Source: Pseudonocardia hydrocarbonoxydans
GTDB lineage: Bacteria > Actinomycetota > Actinomycetes > Mycobacteriales > Pseudonocardiaceae
Reading direction: 5' to 3'
Assembly: GCF_006539565.1 (NCBI RefSeq)
Contig: NZ_BJNG01000034.1
Location: 53,352-117,351, forward strand
DNA length: 64,000 nucleotides
The notes beneath the pieces are model-generated. The model worked only from the letters and a program-made list of their open reading frames with translations, had not been told where the DNA came from and searched no databases. Both the position numbers and the translations under genes were made by a program. Position 1 is the stretch's first letter. Each line of letters starts with the position of its first letter. Below are positions 42,144 to 50,637 of this stretch, piece by piece.

Positions 42144-42913
42144 CGCACCGTCAGCTCCCCGAACGGTTCGGGCTGGTCGAGCTCCACGACGGCGCCGCGG
42201 AACAGGTCGAGCACGGCGAGGAAGCGGGCGACGACCTCGATCGGCGCGACGCAGTCGGCCGTGAGCGTCGCGAACGTGGCGACGCCCAGCTCGGCCAGGC
42301 GCGCCCGCAGCAGCTCCGCGTGCTCGGCCACCGACACCTCGTGCTGGTGCAGGTGGGCCAGGCCGGGACCCTCCGGCGGCGGCTTGGGTCGGAACACGCT
42401 CGCGGCCAGGTCGGCGAACGCGGCCGCGTCGACGCCGAGCAGCACCTCGGGCAGCAGCACCGCGAAGCGCTCCTCCAGCGCCACCGACCGCGGGAACCGG
42501 CGCGCCGCCCCCGCCTCCAGCTCGACGAACAGCGACGCCACCTGCTTGTAGGCGCGGTACTGCAGCAGCCGCGCGAACAGCAGGTCGCGGGCCTCCAGCA
42601 GCGCCAGGTCCTCGGCGTCCTCCACCTCGGCGTCGGGCAGCAGCCGGGCGGCCTTGAGGTCGAGCAGGGTGGCCGCGATGACGAGGAACTCGGTGGTCTC
42701 GTCGAGGTCGGCGTCCTCGCCCAGGAACCTCAGGTGCGCGATGAAGTCGTCGGTGACGCGGTGCAGCGCCATCTCGGTGATGTCGAGCTCGTGCTTGCCG
42801 ATCAGCTGCAGCAGCAGGTCGAACGGGCCCTCGAAGTTGTGCAGGCGCACGGTGAACCGCTGCGGGCCCGCCGGTTCCGGGGCGGCGGCCGCGGTGTCGT
42901 CGAGCAGCGTCAC
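42131..42913 (-). CDS. scpA: Segregation and condensation protein ScpA (kleisin)
   Basis: A 260-residue kleisin. N-terminal SMC-binding motif FTVRLHNFEGPFDLLLQLIGKHELDITEMALHRVTDDFIAHL near residue 20; central TEFLVIAATLLDLKAARLLPD; C-terminal winged helix with ADCVAPIEVVARFLAVLDLFRGAVVELDQPEPFGELTVRW. It links SMC heads and ScpB. GTG 42913 overlaps the parA stop (GTGA). The longer frame to 43222 lies in the antisense of parA and is ignored. Confidence 0.96.
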   Translation of the reverse strand: MTLLDDTAAAAPEPAGPQRFTVRLHNFEGPFDLLLQLIGKHELDITEMALHRVTDDFIAHLRFLGEDADLDETTEFLVIAATLLDLKAARLLPDAEVEDAEDLALLEARDLLFARLLQYRAYKQVASLFVELEAGAARRFPRSVALEERFAVLLPEVLLGVDAAAFADLAASVFRPKPPPEGPGLAHLHQHEVSVAEHAELLRARLAELGVATFATLTADCVAPIEVVARFLAVLDLFRGAVVELDQPEPFGELTVRWTP

Positions 42914-43839
42914 CGCGCGATGACCTCGCGGGCCAGCAGGCGGTACGCCTCCGCCCCGTTGGACTGCGGGGCCCAGGTGGTGATCGGCTCCCCGGCCACG
43001 GTGGTCTCCGGGAAGCGCACGGTGCGGTTGATCGTGGCCTCGAACACCAGGTCGCCGAACGCCTCGATGACGCGCTGGCGCACCTCGCGGGTGTGCAGGG
43101 TGCGGGGGTCGAACATCGTGGCCAGTATCCCGAGGATCGTCAGGTCCGGGTTGAGGCGGTCCTGCACCTTCTCGATGGTGTCCATCAGCAGCGCCACGCC
43201 GCGCAGCGAGAAGAACTCGCACGCCAGCGGGATCAGGATCTGGTCGGCGCAGGCCAGCGCGTTGATCGTGAGCAGGCCCAGCGACGGCTGGCAGTCGATG
43301 AGGACCACGTCGTAGCGGTCGAGCACGGGCTTGATCGCGCGGCCGAGCGCCTGCTCGCGGCCGACCTCGGTGACGAGCTGCACCTCCGCCGCGGACAGGT
43401 CGATGTTGCTGGGCAGCAGGTCCAGCCCGGCCACACCGGTCTTCTTGATCACGTCGTCGACCTCGACGCCGCGCTCCATCAGCAGGTTGTAGACCGTCGT
43501 GTCGAGCTCGTGGGCCTGCACGCCCAGGCCGATCGACAGGGCGCCCTGCGGGTCGAAGTCGACGAGCAGCACCCGCCGTCCGTACTCGGCGAGCGCGGCC
43601 CCCAGGTTGATCGTCGACGTCGTCTTGCCGACGCCGCCCTTCTGGTTGGCCACGGCGATGATCCGCGCCGGACCGTGCTCGGTCAGCGGCGCAGGTTCGG
43701 GCACCATCAGGCGGTGTCTCCCCCCCGAGCCGGTCGGGTGGACGGGCTCGTCGTGTTCGCCGTCGAGGTCGGCTCGGTCGTCGTGGTCGGCTCGGTCGAG
43801 CGGTTCCGGGACGGGGACGTAGGGCCGCGGCATGTCCAT
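42910..43839 (-). CDS. parA: ParA-family ATPase
   Basis: A 309-residue Walker-type ATPase: deviant Walker A VANQKGGVGKTTSTINLGAALA near residue 65, LLVDFDPQGALSIGLG (switch I), VLIDCQPSLGLLTINAL (Walker B), FFSLRGVALLMDTIEKVQ. A 55-residue charged N-terminal extension precedes the core. This is the second ParA paralogue conserved next to scpA in Actinobacteria (Rv1708 position), without parB, so not the origin-linked Soj. A likely role is chromosome or protein positioning. ATG 43839 has GGAG upstream. Confidence 0.92.
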   Translation of the reverse strand: MDMPRPYVPVPEPLDRADHDDRADLDGEHDEPVHPTGSGGRHRLMVPEPAPLTEHGPARIIAVANQKGGVGKTTSTINLGAALAEYGRRVLLVDFDPQGALSIGLGVQAHELDTTVYNLLMERGVEVDDVIKKTGVAGLDLLPSNIDLSAAEVQLVTEVGREQALGRAIKPVLDRYDVVLIDCQPSLGLLTINALACADQILIPLACEFFSLRGVALLMDTIEKVQDRLNPDLTILGILATMFDPRTLHTREVRQRVIEAFGDLVFEATINRTVRFPETTVAGEPITTWAPQSNGAEAYRLLAREVIAR

Positions 43840-44188
43840 GCGGGGCTCCGGTCTGTGGCTCGGACGGCCCGACGGGCCGTTCCGGGCAGACTAGGAGTCG
43901 CCGCCGACGAGCGGCAACGCGCCCCGCCGTGTCGCGGCCGCCTTCTTGGTGTCACCGTCGGCCGGAGCGGGCCGACGGGAGCCGAACGTTACCGCCCGGT
44001 CGCGGCCGGGTGCGGTCGGGGGTGCTCACGTCCGGGCGCCCGATCGTGTGAGGGCGCCGCGCCACGGTCGTCACGGAGCGGTCACCCGGGCGTCTCCCCG
44101 GGCTTGTTGACTCCCTCGCAGCCCGCCGACGGGACCCGAGAGGCCTCCCCCATACCTGATCTGTTCACCCCCTTACACGCTCAAGGGC
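43840..44188. other. 349-bp gap between parA and the OYE-type gene
   Basis: No independent gene. It holds the divergent promoters, a hairpin CCCGGG-N6-CCCGGG (44085-44102), and near the right end the displaced N-terminal codons of the OYE-type gene (IPDLFTP read from 44152). Confidence 0.5.
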
Positions 44189-45325
44189 GTGACCCTGCGC
44201 AACCGCATCGCGATGTCGCCGATGACGATGTACCGCTCGGTCGACGGCCGGATGGACGACTTCCACCTCATGTACCTGGGCGCCCGGGCCGCGGGCGGCT
44301 TCGGGCTGATCTTCCCCGAACAGGTGGCCATCGCCCCCGAGGGCCGCACCACCCCGCACTGCGCCGGGATCTACGACGACGCCCAGATCGAGGGCCACGC
44401 CCGCGTGACGTCGATGATCAAGAACATGGGCGGGGTGGCGGGCATCCAGCTCGGGCACACCGGCCGCAACGGCAGCGAGCTCAAGCCGTGGGTCGCCGGG
44501 GACCTCGGCCGACAGCTGCCCCCTGACCACCCGGAGGGCTGGCAGGTCGTCGGCCCGTCGGACCTGCCCTACGGCTTCGGCAAGCGCCCCTACCCGGTGC
44601 ACGCGCTGACCGTCGAGGAGATCAAGGCCATCCACGTGCGGTACGCCGAGGCCGCCGTGCGCGCGCTGGAGGCGGGCTACGAGTGGCTGGAGATGCACTT
44701 CGCGCACGGCTACCTCGCCGCCAGCTTCTACTCGCCGCTCGCCAACAGGCGCACCGACGCCTACGGCGGCAGCAAGGAGAACCGGGCCCGGTTCCTGATC
44801 GAGGCGATGGACGCCGTCCGCGCGGTGTGGCCGGAGCACCTGCCGCTCACCTTCCGCCTCGGCGCCGACGACTACCACCCCGACGGCGTGCGCTGGGAGG
44901 ACTCGGTCGAGGTCGTCGGCTGGCTCGTCGAGCACGGCGCGGACATGGCCGACCTGTCCTTCGGCGGCAACACCGACGACATGCGCGACCCGTTCTTCGG
45001 CGACGTCAGCGCGTGGGTCGAGCGCGGCGCGCAGGTCCGGCGGGAGATCGGCGTCCCGGTCACCGTCAGCTGGAACCTGGGCGTGCCGCAGAACGCCGAC
45101 CGGGCGATCCGCGAGGAGAAGATCGACCTGGTGCTGCTCGGGCGCCCGGCCCTGGCCAACCCGCACTGGCCGGTGTGGGCCGCCCGCGAGCTGGGCCACC
45201 CGGCCCCGTTCGAGCTGGTGCCCGAGGACTGGGGCTGGTGGCTGCAGAACTTCCGCGGCCACGACCCGAGCATCGGCTGGCCCGCGGTGCCCGCGACCCC
45301 GGACGGCCTCGACGAGGTCGCGTGA
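44189..45325 (+). CDS. OYE-family NADH:flavin oxidoreductase (5' end possibly damaged)
   Basis: A 378-residue FMN TIM-barrel enzyme: RNRIAMSPMTMY near residue 5, GIQLGHTGRNGS, active-site region EWLEMHFAHGYLAASFYSPLANRRTDAYGGSKENRARFLIEAMDAV near 165-210, and VLLGRPALANPHWPVWAA for phosphate binding. It reduces activated alkenes with NAD(P)H. The usual N-terminus (MPDLFTPYTLKGVTLRN) is split: IPDLFTP is in one frame from ATA 44152 and YTLKGVTLRN in another, implying an extra T at 44173-44174 plus ATG to ATA. GTG 44189 has no properly spaced ribosome site, so expression is uncertain. Confidence 0.78.
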   Translation: MTLRNRIAMSPMTMYRSVDGRMDDFHLMYLGARAAGGFGLIFPEQVAIAPEGRTTPHCAGIYDDAQIEGHARVTSMIKNMGGVAGIQLGHTGRNGSELKPWVAGDLGRQLPPDHPEGWQVVGPSDLPYGFGKRPYPVHALTVEEIKAIHVRYAEAAVRALEAGYEWLEMHFAHGYLAASFYSPLANRRTDAYGGSKENRARFLIEAMDAVRAVWPEHLPLTFRLGADDYHPDGVRWEDSVEVVGWLVEHGADMADLSFGGNTDDMRDPFFGDVSAWVERGAQVRREIGVPVTVSWNLGVPQNADRAIREEKIDLVLLGRPALANPHWPVWAARELGHPAPFELVPEDWGWWLQNFRGHDPSIGWPAVPATPDGLDEVA

Positions 45326-45334
45326 CCCACCCCC

Positions 45335-45400
45335 GGCGGGTTCTCCCACCCCACCCGGCGAGTTCGCCGCCCACGCACGGCGAGTTCGCCGATCCCGTGC
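45335..45400. repeat. Three-copy 22-bp tandem repeat (GGCGAGTTCGCC)
   Basis: Units start at 45335, 45357 and 45379, an exact 22-bp period. Units 2 and 3 share GGCGAGTTCGCCG, a near-palindrome; unit 1 reads GGCGGGTTCTCCC. The array begins 10 bp after the OYE-type gene and lies between convergent genes. Confidence 0.8.
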
Positions 45401-45461
45401 ACCCCGCGCGTACGTGACCGGCCGACACACCGAACGTCTGCGGCAGACCCGCCGGGGGTGG

Positions 45462-46277
45462 TCAGTGGGTGAGTGCCAGCTTCCCGAGGAACCCGGTGAC
45501 GATCGTGGTGAGGTCCCCGGGCCGCTCGATGTGCAGCCCGTGGCTCGACCCGGGCCCGGTGACGAGCTCGTAGTGCGCGCCCGGGATCGCGTCGGCCACC
45601 TTCTTCGCCTGCCACGGCGGGGTCAGCAGGTCCTGCTCCCCCACCACGACCAGCGTCGGGGCGGTGATCCCGCCGAGCCGGTCGAGCGTGTCGTGCGCCA
45701 GGTCGGCGTCCCACTGCTCGACGGTGACCTGCATCTGCTCCTCGTTCTGCGGGAACGCCGGCAGCATCGGCTCCAGCATCTGCGCGAAGTCCGGGTGGTC
45801 GAGCAGCTGCGGGGAGAACGCGAGGCCCGCCGTGGCGAACGCCGACTCCATGTCGCGGTGCACGTAGGGCAGGCGCAGGGCGCTGAGCACCGACCGCTGG
45901 AAGCCGTCGGCCCGGCCCCACGTCGCGTAGAGCAGCGCGGACGCGACCTGGTCGGGATGGGCGAGCGCCAGCTCCTGCCCGATCGCCGAGCCGAGCGACC
46001 AGCCCAGCACGTGCGCGCGCGGCACCTCCAGCGCCTCCAGCAACGCGGAGGCGTCCTCGGCGAGCGAGGCGACGGTGATCGGGCCGGTGCCGCGGTCGCT
46101 CCCGCCCAGGCCACGGTTGTCGTAGGCGATGACCTGGTGGGTCTCGCTCAGGCGCGTGATCATCTCGCCCCACAGGGGGATCGCGCCGGACGTGCCCATC
46201 ACCAGCAGCAACGGGTCGCCGGTGCCGGTGATCTCGTAGTTGAGGGTGACTCCGGTGCGGACGGGGATCTGCGGCAC
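45462..46277 (-). CDS. Alpha/beta hydrolase
   Basis: A 271-residue hydrolase. Oxyanion region LLLVMGTSGAIPLWGEMI near residue 25, IAYDNRGLGGSDRG, nucleophile elbow VLGWSLGSAIGQELAL with Ser near 94, acid in VVVGEQDLLTPP near 215, His in GSSHGLHIERPG near 245. It resembles esterases and 3-oxoadipate enol-lactonase-like enzymes. GTG 46277 has AAGGAG at good spacing. It is 34 bp behind the BVMO-type monooxygenase on the same strand, so it probably hydrolyses the ester or lactone that enzyme makes. Confidence 0.88.
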   Translation of the reverse strand: MPQIPVRTGVTLNYEITGTGDPLLLVMGTSGAIPLWGEMITRLSETHQVIAYDNRGLGGSDRGTGPITVASLAEDASALLEALEVPRAHVLGWSLGSAIGQELALAHPDQVASALLYATWGRADGFQRSVLSALRLPYVHRDMESAFATAGLAFSPQLLDHPDFAQMLEPMLPAFPQNEEQMQVTVEQWDADLAHDTLDRLGGITAPTLVVVGEQDLLTPPWQAKKVADAIPGAHYELVTGPGSSHGLHIERPGDLTTIVTGFLGKLALTH

Positions 46278-46311
46278 GGATCTGCTCCTTCGAGGGTCGG
46301 CGGTAGGAGGC

Positions 46312-47784
46312 TCAGCGGTAGGAGAGGCCGTCGTCGACGTCGGCCTCCGGGAGTGCGGTGCGGTCGTGCGCGTACTCCTGCATGTGGGTCCAGGGCTCGC
46401 GGTCGCCCTGCTTGAACATCCGGTCCTGGGAGCGCAGCACGTAGTTGGGGTTGAAGTTCTCGGGGTCCGACCACTCCCGCAGCTCCATGTCGGCGTCCTG
46501 CGGCCGCAGCTCCGGCACGACGGTCCGCGCGCCCCGCTCCCCCATGCGCTCGACGATCCGGGCGACGACGTCGTTGACGAGGTCGACGCGCAGGGTCCAG
46601 CTGTGCCGGAAGTAGCCGAAGGCGTAGGCCATGTTCGGGACGCCGCTGATCATCATCCCGTGCCAGGTGACCCGCTGCGAGAAGTCGACCGGCTCGCCGT
46701 CGACCGCGAACGGGATGTCCCCGAACACCGACAGGTCGAACCCCGTCGCGGTCACGACGACGTCGGCCTCCAGCACCTCGCCCGAGGAGACCCGCACGCC
46801 CTCCTCGGTGAACTCGGTGATCGTGTCGGTGACGACCGAGGCCCGGCCGTCGCGCATGGCCTCGAACAGGTCGCCGTCGGGGACGATCGCGATCCGCTGC
46901 TGCCACGGCCGGTAGCGCGGGGTGAAGTGCTTCTCGATGTCGGTGCCCTCGGGCAGCAGCGGGGTGATCGCGTCCATCAGGAACGTGTGCAGCTGGTCGG
47001 GGTCCTCGTGCCCGACGGCGGCCAGCCAGTCGAGCTGCTGGGTGTACTGGCGGCGCAGGATCTCGTGGGTCCAGTCCGGCGGGAGCTGCAGCGGCTCGAG
47101 CATCGTCGCAAGCTCGTGGACCTTCGGCGACGGGAACCAGTACGACGGCGAGCGCTGCAGCATCGTCACGTGGTCGGCCGACTTGGCCAGGGCCGGGACG
47201 AGCGTCGCCGCCGTCGCCCCCGACCCGATGACGAGCACCCGCCGCCCGGTGTGGTCGAGGTCGGCCGGCCAGGCCTGCGGGTGGACGATCGTGCCCGCGT
47301 AGCGATCGGTGCCGGGCCACTCGGGGGTGTAGGGCTCGTCGTGGTTGTAGTAGCCCTGGCACATCCACAGGAACGACGCGGTGAGGGTGACCCGCTCGTC
47401 GGTGTCGGTGCGGGTGACCTCGGCGGTCCACCGGTGCTCCTCCGACGACCAGGACAGCGCGGTGACGCGGTGGTGGTAGCGGATGTGCCCGGCCAGGTCG
47501 TCCTCCTCGATGACCTCGTCGAGGTAGTCGAGGATGGCCCCGCCCGCGGCGATCGACGGCCCGACCCAGGGCTTGTGGCGGTAGCCGTAGGTGAACAGGT
47601 CGCTGTCGGAGCGCGCGCCCGGGAACCGGTGGGTCCACCAGGTGCCCCCGCGGGCGTCCTGCGCCTCCAGGATCGCGAAGGTGCGGTCCGGGAACCGCGC
47701 CCGCAGGTGGTGCGCGGCGCCGATGCCGGACACCCCGGCCCCGACGATCAGGACGTCGAGGTGCTCGCGGTCGGTGCGTGTCAT
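46312..47784 (-). CDS. Baeyer-Villiger-type flavin monooxygenase
   Basis: A 490-residue class B flavoprotein. FAD motif VLIVGAGVSGIGAAHHLRAR near residue 11; GGTWWTHRFPGARSDSDLFTYGY; the BVMO-type fingerprint RYAGTIVHPQAWPADL (F/YxGxxxHxxxWP) near 165; NADPH motif VLVIGSGATAATLVPALAKSA near 185; VVVTATGFDLSVFGDIPF. It converts ketones to esters or lactones with NADPH and O2. It is divergent from the AcoR-like regulator and followed by the hydrolase, a typical ketone-degradation arrangement. The natural ketone is unknown. Confidence 0.9.
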   Translation of the reverse strand: MTRTDREHLDVLIVGAGVSGIGAAHHLRARFPDRTFAILEAQDARGGTWWTHRFPGARSDSDLFTYGYRHKPWVGPSIAAGGAILDYLDEVIEEDDLAGHIRYHHRVTALSWSSEEHRWTAEVTRTDTDERVTLTASFLWMCQGYYNHDEPYTPEWPGTDRYAGTIVHPQAWPADLDHTGRRVLVIGSGATAATLVPALAKSADHVTMLQRSPSYWFPSPKVHELATMLEPLQLPPDWTHEILRRQYTQQLDWLAAVGHEDPDQLHTFLMDAITPLLPEGTDIEKHFTPRYRPWQQRIAIVPDGDLFEAMRDGRASVVTDTITEFTEEGVRVSSGEVLEADVVVTATGFDLSVFGDIPFAVDGEPVDFSQRVTWHGMMISGVPNMAYAFGYFRHSWTLRVDLVNDVVARIVERMGERGARTVVPELRPQDADMELREWSDPENFNPNYVLRSQDRMFKQGDREPWTHMQEYAHDRTALPEADVDDGLSYR

Positions 47785-47827
47785 GGGCGGGACTCCCTGC
47801 GTCGACGGTGACGGCGTCCGACGCTAG

Positions 47828-47863
47828 GTCGGGTGCCGGGACCCGACGTGTCCGAACTTCGGA
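47828..47863. promoter_or_regulatory. Two palindromes in the BVMO-regulator divergent promoter
   Basis: GTCGGGT-N6-ACCCGAC (47828-47847) and TCCGAACTTCGGA (47851-47863, perfect around one base) lie in the 140-bp gap between the monooxygenase and the regulator. They are candidate operators for the regulator at 47925. Confidence 0.55.
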
Positions 47864-47924
47864 CGGTTCCGACCTTGACCCCGTGACGCATGATGTGAGC
47901 AAGGCGACAGAGAGGTGCCGCGGC

Positions 47925-49670
47925 ATGGGGGACGTGCTGGCTCGACGCAGGCTGCTCACCTCCGCGCTGGCCCGGCTGCACGACCGCCCCGACGTCGACC
48001 TGCCCGGCGTCCCCGGGCACGTGGTCGCGTCGTGGCGGCGGAGCCTGGCCCGCGGCGTCGATCCGGCGGCGGTGTCGAACCGGCACCACCCGGACCTGGA
48101 CCTGGACTCCCGGCTGGTGCGCTGCGCCCGCCCGGTGATCGACCAGCTGGCCGAGCAGATCGCCGACGCCCCGGTCTGCGTGGTGCTCACCGACGACCGG
48201 GCGCGCCTGCTCGTGCGGCTCGACACGACCGTCGCGATCGGGCGGGCCGCCGACGACAACCGCTTCGCCGAGGGCTTCGGCTACGACGAGGGGGCGGTCG
48301 GCACCAACGGGGTGGGCACGGTGTTGGAGTCGGGCCGGTCGGTGCACGTGGTGGGCGCCGAGCACTTCGTCGAACCGCTGCAGTCCTACGCGTGCGCGGG
48401 CGCCCCGGTGCGCGACCCGGTCACCGGGCGGATCGAGGGCGTGCTCGACGTCAGCTGCCGGGTCGAGCACTCCTCACCGATCCTGCACTCCCTGGTCACG
48501 TCCGCGGCCGCGCGGATCCAGGACGCGCTGCTGCACGACCGCGACGCGGGCCAGCAGGCGGTGTTCGACCTCTACACCCGGGTCGACGCCCGGTCCCGGC
48601 GTCCGGTGCTCGCCGTCGGGCGGCGGATGGCGCTGGCCAACACCGCGCTGCAGACGCTGCTGGACCCGGGAGATCTCGCCGCGCTGACCGACCACGCGCG
48701 GTTCCGCATGGTCCGCGGCCCCGCCGTCGACGACCGGCTCGACCTGCCCTCGGGGGTCCGTGTCCGGGTGCGGGGCACGGCGGTGACGGCCGGCAGCGCG
48801 GTCGCCGGCCTGGTCGCGGTGGTCTCGGTGCTGCGTGAGGCCGCGGTCGGCCGGGCCGTGGCGGTACCGCAGCCCCGCCCCGCGCCGGACCCGCGGCCGG
48901 AGCCGGAGCCGACGACCGCGGGCACCGGGCCCGCCTGGCGCGCGGCCTGGACGGCGGCGGCCGAGGCACTGCGGGCCGGCACCCCGCTGCTGGTCACCGG
49001 GGAGCCGGGCAGCGGCCGGCGCCGGCTGCTCGCCGACCTGGACGGCGCGGTGCACGGGCCGGGCCGCGTGGTGGAGATCGGACCGGCCGACGACCCCGTG
49101 GCCCGCGTCCGGGACGCCGGTCCGTCCCCGCTGGTCGTGCTGGCCGACCTCGACCGCTGGCCCGGTGTCCCGGCCGGGCTGCCCGGCGCGCTGCGCGGGG
49201 CCCGGCTCGCCGCCACCGCCGCCGACGGCGCCCGGTCCGGGCCCGGGCTGCTCGCCGCGTTCCGCCGGACGGTGACGGTGCCGCCGCTGCGGAACCGGTC
49301 CGCGGACCTGCCGGCCCTGGTCACTGCAGTGCTGGCCGAGCTGGCCCCCGGCCGGGACGTCCGGCTGTCCGCCGACGCGCAGCGCACGCTGGCCCGCCAC
49401 GGCTGGCCGGGCAACGTGGCGGAGCTGCGCGACGCGCTGGACGCGGCCCTGCGCCGGCGGCCGGTGGGCGTGCTGCAGGTCGGCGACCTGCCCGCGTCGT
49501 GCCAGAGCGCGCCACCGGGGTCGTTGCGCCGTGTCGACCGGGCCGAGCGCGACGCGATCGTCGCCGCCCTGCGCGAGACCGACGGGAACCGGGCCGCCGC
49601 GGCGGCGGTGCTCGGGGTGGCCCGGTCCACGCTCTACCGCAAGATCGCGCAGTACCGCATCACGGCGTGA
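47925..49670 (+). CDS. AcoR-like regulator (GAF, degenerate AAA+, Fis HTH)
   Basis: A 581-residue activator. Residues 30-210: GAF-type sensor with FAEGFGYDEGAVGTNGVGTVLESGRSVHVVGAEHFVEPLQSYACAGAPVRDPVTGRIEGVLDVS, the acetoin-regulator hallmark. Residues 340-500: AAA+-like, with P-loop VTGEPGSGRRRLLADL but no GAFTGA sigma-54 loop, and RHGWPGNVAELRDALDAAL. The C-terminus is a Fis helix-turn-helix, RDAIVAALRETDGNRAAAAAVLGVARSTLYRKIAQYRI. It probably activates the divergent monooxygenase-hydrolase genes without sigma-54, as such proteins do in Actinobacteria. ATG 47925 is preferred (GAGAGG upstream); GTG 47883 is possible. Confidence 0.88.
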   Translation: MGDVLARRRLLTSALARLHDRPDVDLPGVPGHVVASWRRSLARGVDPAAVSNRHHPDLDLDSRLVRCARPVIDQLAEQIADAPVCVVLTDDRARLLVRLDTTVAIGRAADDNRFAEGFGYDEGAVGTNGVGTVLESGRSVHVVGAEHFVEPLQSYACAGAPVRDPVTGRIEGVLDVSCRVEHSSPILHSLVTSAAARIQDALLHDRDAGQQAVFDLYTRVDARSRRPVLAVGRRMALANTALQTLLDPGDLAALTDHARFRMVRGPAVDDRLDLPSGVRVRVRGTAVTAGSAVAGLVAVVSVLREAAVGRAVAVPQPRPAPDPRPEPEPTTAGTGPAWRAAWTAAAEALRAGTPLLVTGEPGSGRRRLLADLDGAVHGPGRVVEIGPADDPVARVRDAGPSPLVVLADLDRWPGVPAGLPGALRGARLAATAADGARSGPGLLAAFRRTVTVPPLRNRSADLPALVTAVLAELAPGRDVRLSADAQRTLARHGWPGNVAELRDALDAALRRRPVGVLQVGDLPASCQSAPPGSLRRVDRAERDAIVAALRETDGNRAAAAAVLGVARSTLYRKIAQYRITA

Positions 49671-49673
49671 GCC

Positions 49674-50582
49674 TCAGCCCAGCGCGCGGGGGTGGGTGGT
49701 CGCGTAGACCTCGCGCAGGGCGTCGACGGTGACGTGGGTGTAGACCTGGGTCGTGGTCACCGAGGCGTGGCCCAGCAGCTCCTGGACGGTGCGCACGTCG
49801 GCGCCGCCGGCGAGCAGGTGCGTGGCGAAGCAGTGCCGCAGCGTGTGCGGGGAGACCTCCGCCGTCAGCCCGGCCACCTCGGCGGCACCGCGCAGGACGT
49901 GCCAGGCGCTCTGCCGCGACAGCCGCGCACCGCGCGCGTTGAGCAGCAGGGCGGGGGTGCCCCGGCCCTTCGCGGCCAGGGCCGGGCGGGCCCGCACCAG
50001 GTAGGCGTCGACGGCGGCCAGCGCGGGCCGTCCCACCGGCACGATCCGCTGCCTGCCGCCCTTGCCGCGCAGCAGGACCGTGCGCCCGTCGACGTCGAGG
50101 TCGTCGCGGTCGATCCCGACGGCCTCGGAGATCCGGGCGCCGGTGGAGTAGAGCAGCTCCAGCAGGGCGCGGTCGCGCAGCGCCACCGCGCCGTCGCCGA
50201 TGCAGCCGGCGAGGAGCTGGTCCACCTCGTCGACGGCGAGCGCCCGCGGCAGCCGCGCGGCCACCGCGGGCGGGGTGACGGCGCGGGCGACGTCCTCGGG
50301 CACCAGGCCGTCGCGCGCGGCGAACCGGTGCAGACCGCGCACCGCGGCCAGCGCCCGCCCCGCCGACGACGCGGCCAGCGGGCTCGGACCGCTGCGCAGC
50401 GCCACCACGAACGCGCCGACGTCGGCCTCGCGGACCGCGGCGAGGTCGTCGATCCCCAGCCCGGCCAGGTGCGCGACGTAGCGGCGCAGGTCGGCGGTGT
50501 AGGAGGCCACGGTGTTGGCGGCGCTGCCCCGCTCGACGGTCAGGTGGTGCAGGAACGCCTCCACCGCCGACTCGACACCCAC
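49674..50582 (-). CDS. xerD: Tyrosine recombinase XerD
   Basis: A 302-residue recombinase. N-terminal SAM-like core-binding domain ([30 protein letters not shown]) and catalytic domain with Arg in [17 protein letters not shown] near residue 148, Lys in [14 protein letters not shown], HxxR in [18 protein letters not shown], His in [16 protein letters not shown] and the nucleophile Tyr. It resolves chromosome dimers at dif with XerC. Position in the NUDIX-xerD-parA order matches Rv1701. GTG 50582 is the start. Confidence 0.95.
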   Translation of the reverse strand: MGVESAVEAFLHHLTVERGSAANTVASYTADLRRYVAHLAGLGIDDLAAVREADVGAFVVALRSGPSPLAASSAGRALAAVRGLHRFAARDGLVPEDVARAVTPPAVAARLPRALAVDEVDQLLAGCIGDGAVALRDRALLELLYSTGARISEAVGIDRDDLDVDGRTVLLRGKGGRQRIVPVGRPALAAVDAYLVRARPALAAKGRGTPALLLNARGARLSRQSAWHVLRGAAEVAGLTAEVSPHTLRHCFATHLLAGGADVRTVQELLGHASVTTTQVYTHVTVDALREVYATTHPRALG

Positions 50583-50637
50583 GCGACCATCATGCCGCCG
50601 GCCCGCACCCGCCCCGTGCAGCCGGGCGGGCGTGTCC

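Noticed and set aside
42910..43839. parA as a marker of the chromosomal origin
   Set aside because: No parB, gidB, dnaA or DnaA boxes are present; this paralogue is regularly linked to scpAB in Actinobacteria.
43093..44526. A 477-codon plus-strand frame overlapping parA
   Set aside because: Antisense to parA; useful only because it contains the LFTP codons of the damaged OYE-type start.
45335..45400. A minimal CRISPR array
   Set aside because: Only three units with a 22-bp period, no unique spacers between identical repeats and no cas genes.
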